Assembly (NCBI GenBank): GCA_013140485.1
Contig: JABFSS010000026.1
Location: 1 to 5,122 of the forward strand
Direction: 5' to 3'
From: Candidatus Peribacteraceae bacterium
GTDB lineage: Bacteria > Patescibacteriota > Gracilibacteria > Peribacterales > Peribacteraceae
Length of the DNA: 5,122 nt
Both the position numbers and the translations under genes were made by a program. The notes below the pieces were generated by a model. The model was not told the DNA's origin, did no database searches, and worked only from the letters and a program-made list of their open reading frames with translations. Below are positions 4,810-5,122 of this stretch, one piece after another. Every line of letters begins with the position of its first letter. The first letter of the stretch is position 1.

Positions 4810-4813
4810 TGGT

Positions 4814-5122
4814 ATGTTCTACAGAATCGCATCAGCGACGGCTCTATTTTCCGCTCTCATGTTCGGGATGTCGGTCTCCGCGTCCGCGTTCGACGTACCC
4901 GCGAATGACGGCTTCTACACGCAAACCACTCCGCTTTTGGCGCTCGCGCAGGAAGCCGACATCGAACGGATCTTGGAGGAATACGAACGCTCGACCAGCA
5001 ATCAGATCGCCATCCTTGTCATCGAATCATTGGAGGGAGAGGCGCCGGAAGACATCGCGCTCAGCGTGGGACGCGCGTGGGGCGTGGGAGCGCAGGGCAA
5101 AGACAACGGCATTCTCATCCTC
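4814..5122 (+). CDS. Secreted TPM-domain (YgcG-like) protein, N-terminal part
   Basis: An open frame of 103 codons runs to the right edge without a stop. Residues 1-25 form a signal peptide (MFYRIASATALFSALMFG, then SVSASA) with an A-S-A cleavage site before Phe26. Residues 41-103 match the start of a TPM domain (PF04536, formerly DUF477): an amphipathic helix with ADIERILEEYERST, the strand QIAILVIESLEG (64-75), a second helix with PEDIAL, then W89-G-V-G-A-Q-G and the DNGILIL strand (97-103). TPM-domain proteins are exported envelope proteins, often with a C-terminal membrane helix and glycine-rich tail; these parts would lie beyond the window. Plant and some bacterial members relate to photosystem II repair or phosphatase activity, but the YgcG-type role is not established. 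It follows lemA by 29 bases on the same strand, the well-known gene pair. No Shine-Dalgarno precedes the ATG; a GC hairpin lies just upstream. Confidence 0.9.
   Translation, partial: MFYRIASATALFSALMFGMSVSASAFDVPANDGFYTQTTPLLALAQEADIERILEEYERSTSNQIAILVIESLEGEAPEDIALSVGRAWGVGAQGKDNGILIL

Overview
The window reads as ordinary bacterial chromosome with moderately high GC in its genes. One AT-rich intergenic stretch (3301-3540, 69 G/C of 240 bases by hand count, about 29%) stands out. Genes use the standard bacterial code: the lipoprotein gene ends in TGA and no long reading frame needs TGA read as sense. No gene start here has a recognisable Shine-Dalgarno sequence. The gene mix (O-antigen ligase-like protein with a TPR tail, LemA plus TPM-domain pair, DUF1761, small lipoprotein, tiny ORFs) and the missing Shine-Dalgarno sites would fit a Patescibacteria/CPR lineage of moderate GC, for example a Peribacteria-like group. 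That placement is inference and cannot be fixed from 5 kb.

Layout. The left end (1-439) holds two minus-strand genes: the N-terminal part of a VOC/glyoxalase-fold protein running off the window, and upstream of it a 57-residue all-helical, charged small protein. Diverging from these is a large plus-strand membrane protein (523-2478) with the Wzy_C O-antigen ligase/polymerase signature and a C-terminal TPR-like region. Next comes a lipoprotein (2535-3050) with its own promoter and a C-terminal domain that resembles the extracytoplasmic domain of RskA-type anti-sigma factors.

The middle (3051-3609) is mostly non-coding. It contains a possible 37-residue hydrophobic peptide on the minus strand with a good promoter match, then the AT-rich island, then a short structured stretch leading to a tRNA-Pro(CGG) gene with encoded CCA (3610-3686).

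The right end is a plus-strand run: a DUF1761 membrane protein (3787-4185), LemA (4224-4784) and the start of a secreted TPM-domain (YgcG-like) protein (4814 to the window end). LemA and TPM-domain proteins are a well-known gene pair at the cell envelope.

The cell-surface theme (ligase, lipoprotein, DUF1761, LemA, TPM) dominates, but only lemA-TPM looks like a functional unit. The most unusual feature is the shared architecture of gene starts: a -10-like hexamer ends 20-26 bases before the ATG in six of eight genes, and the short leader of most genes is pyrimidine-rich with a C-run instead of a Shine-Dalgarno site. I found no CRISPR array, transposase, phage gene or defence system.
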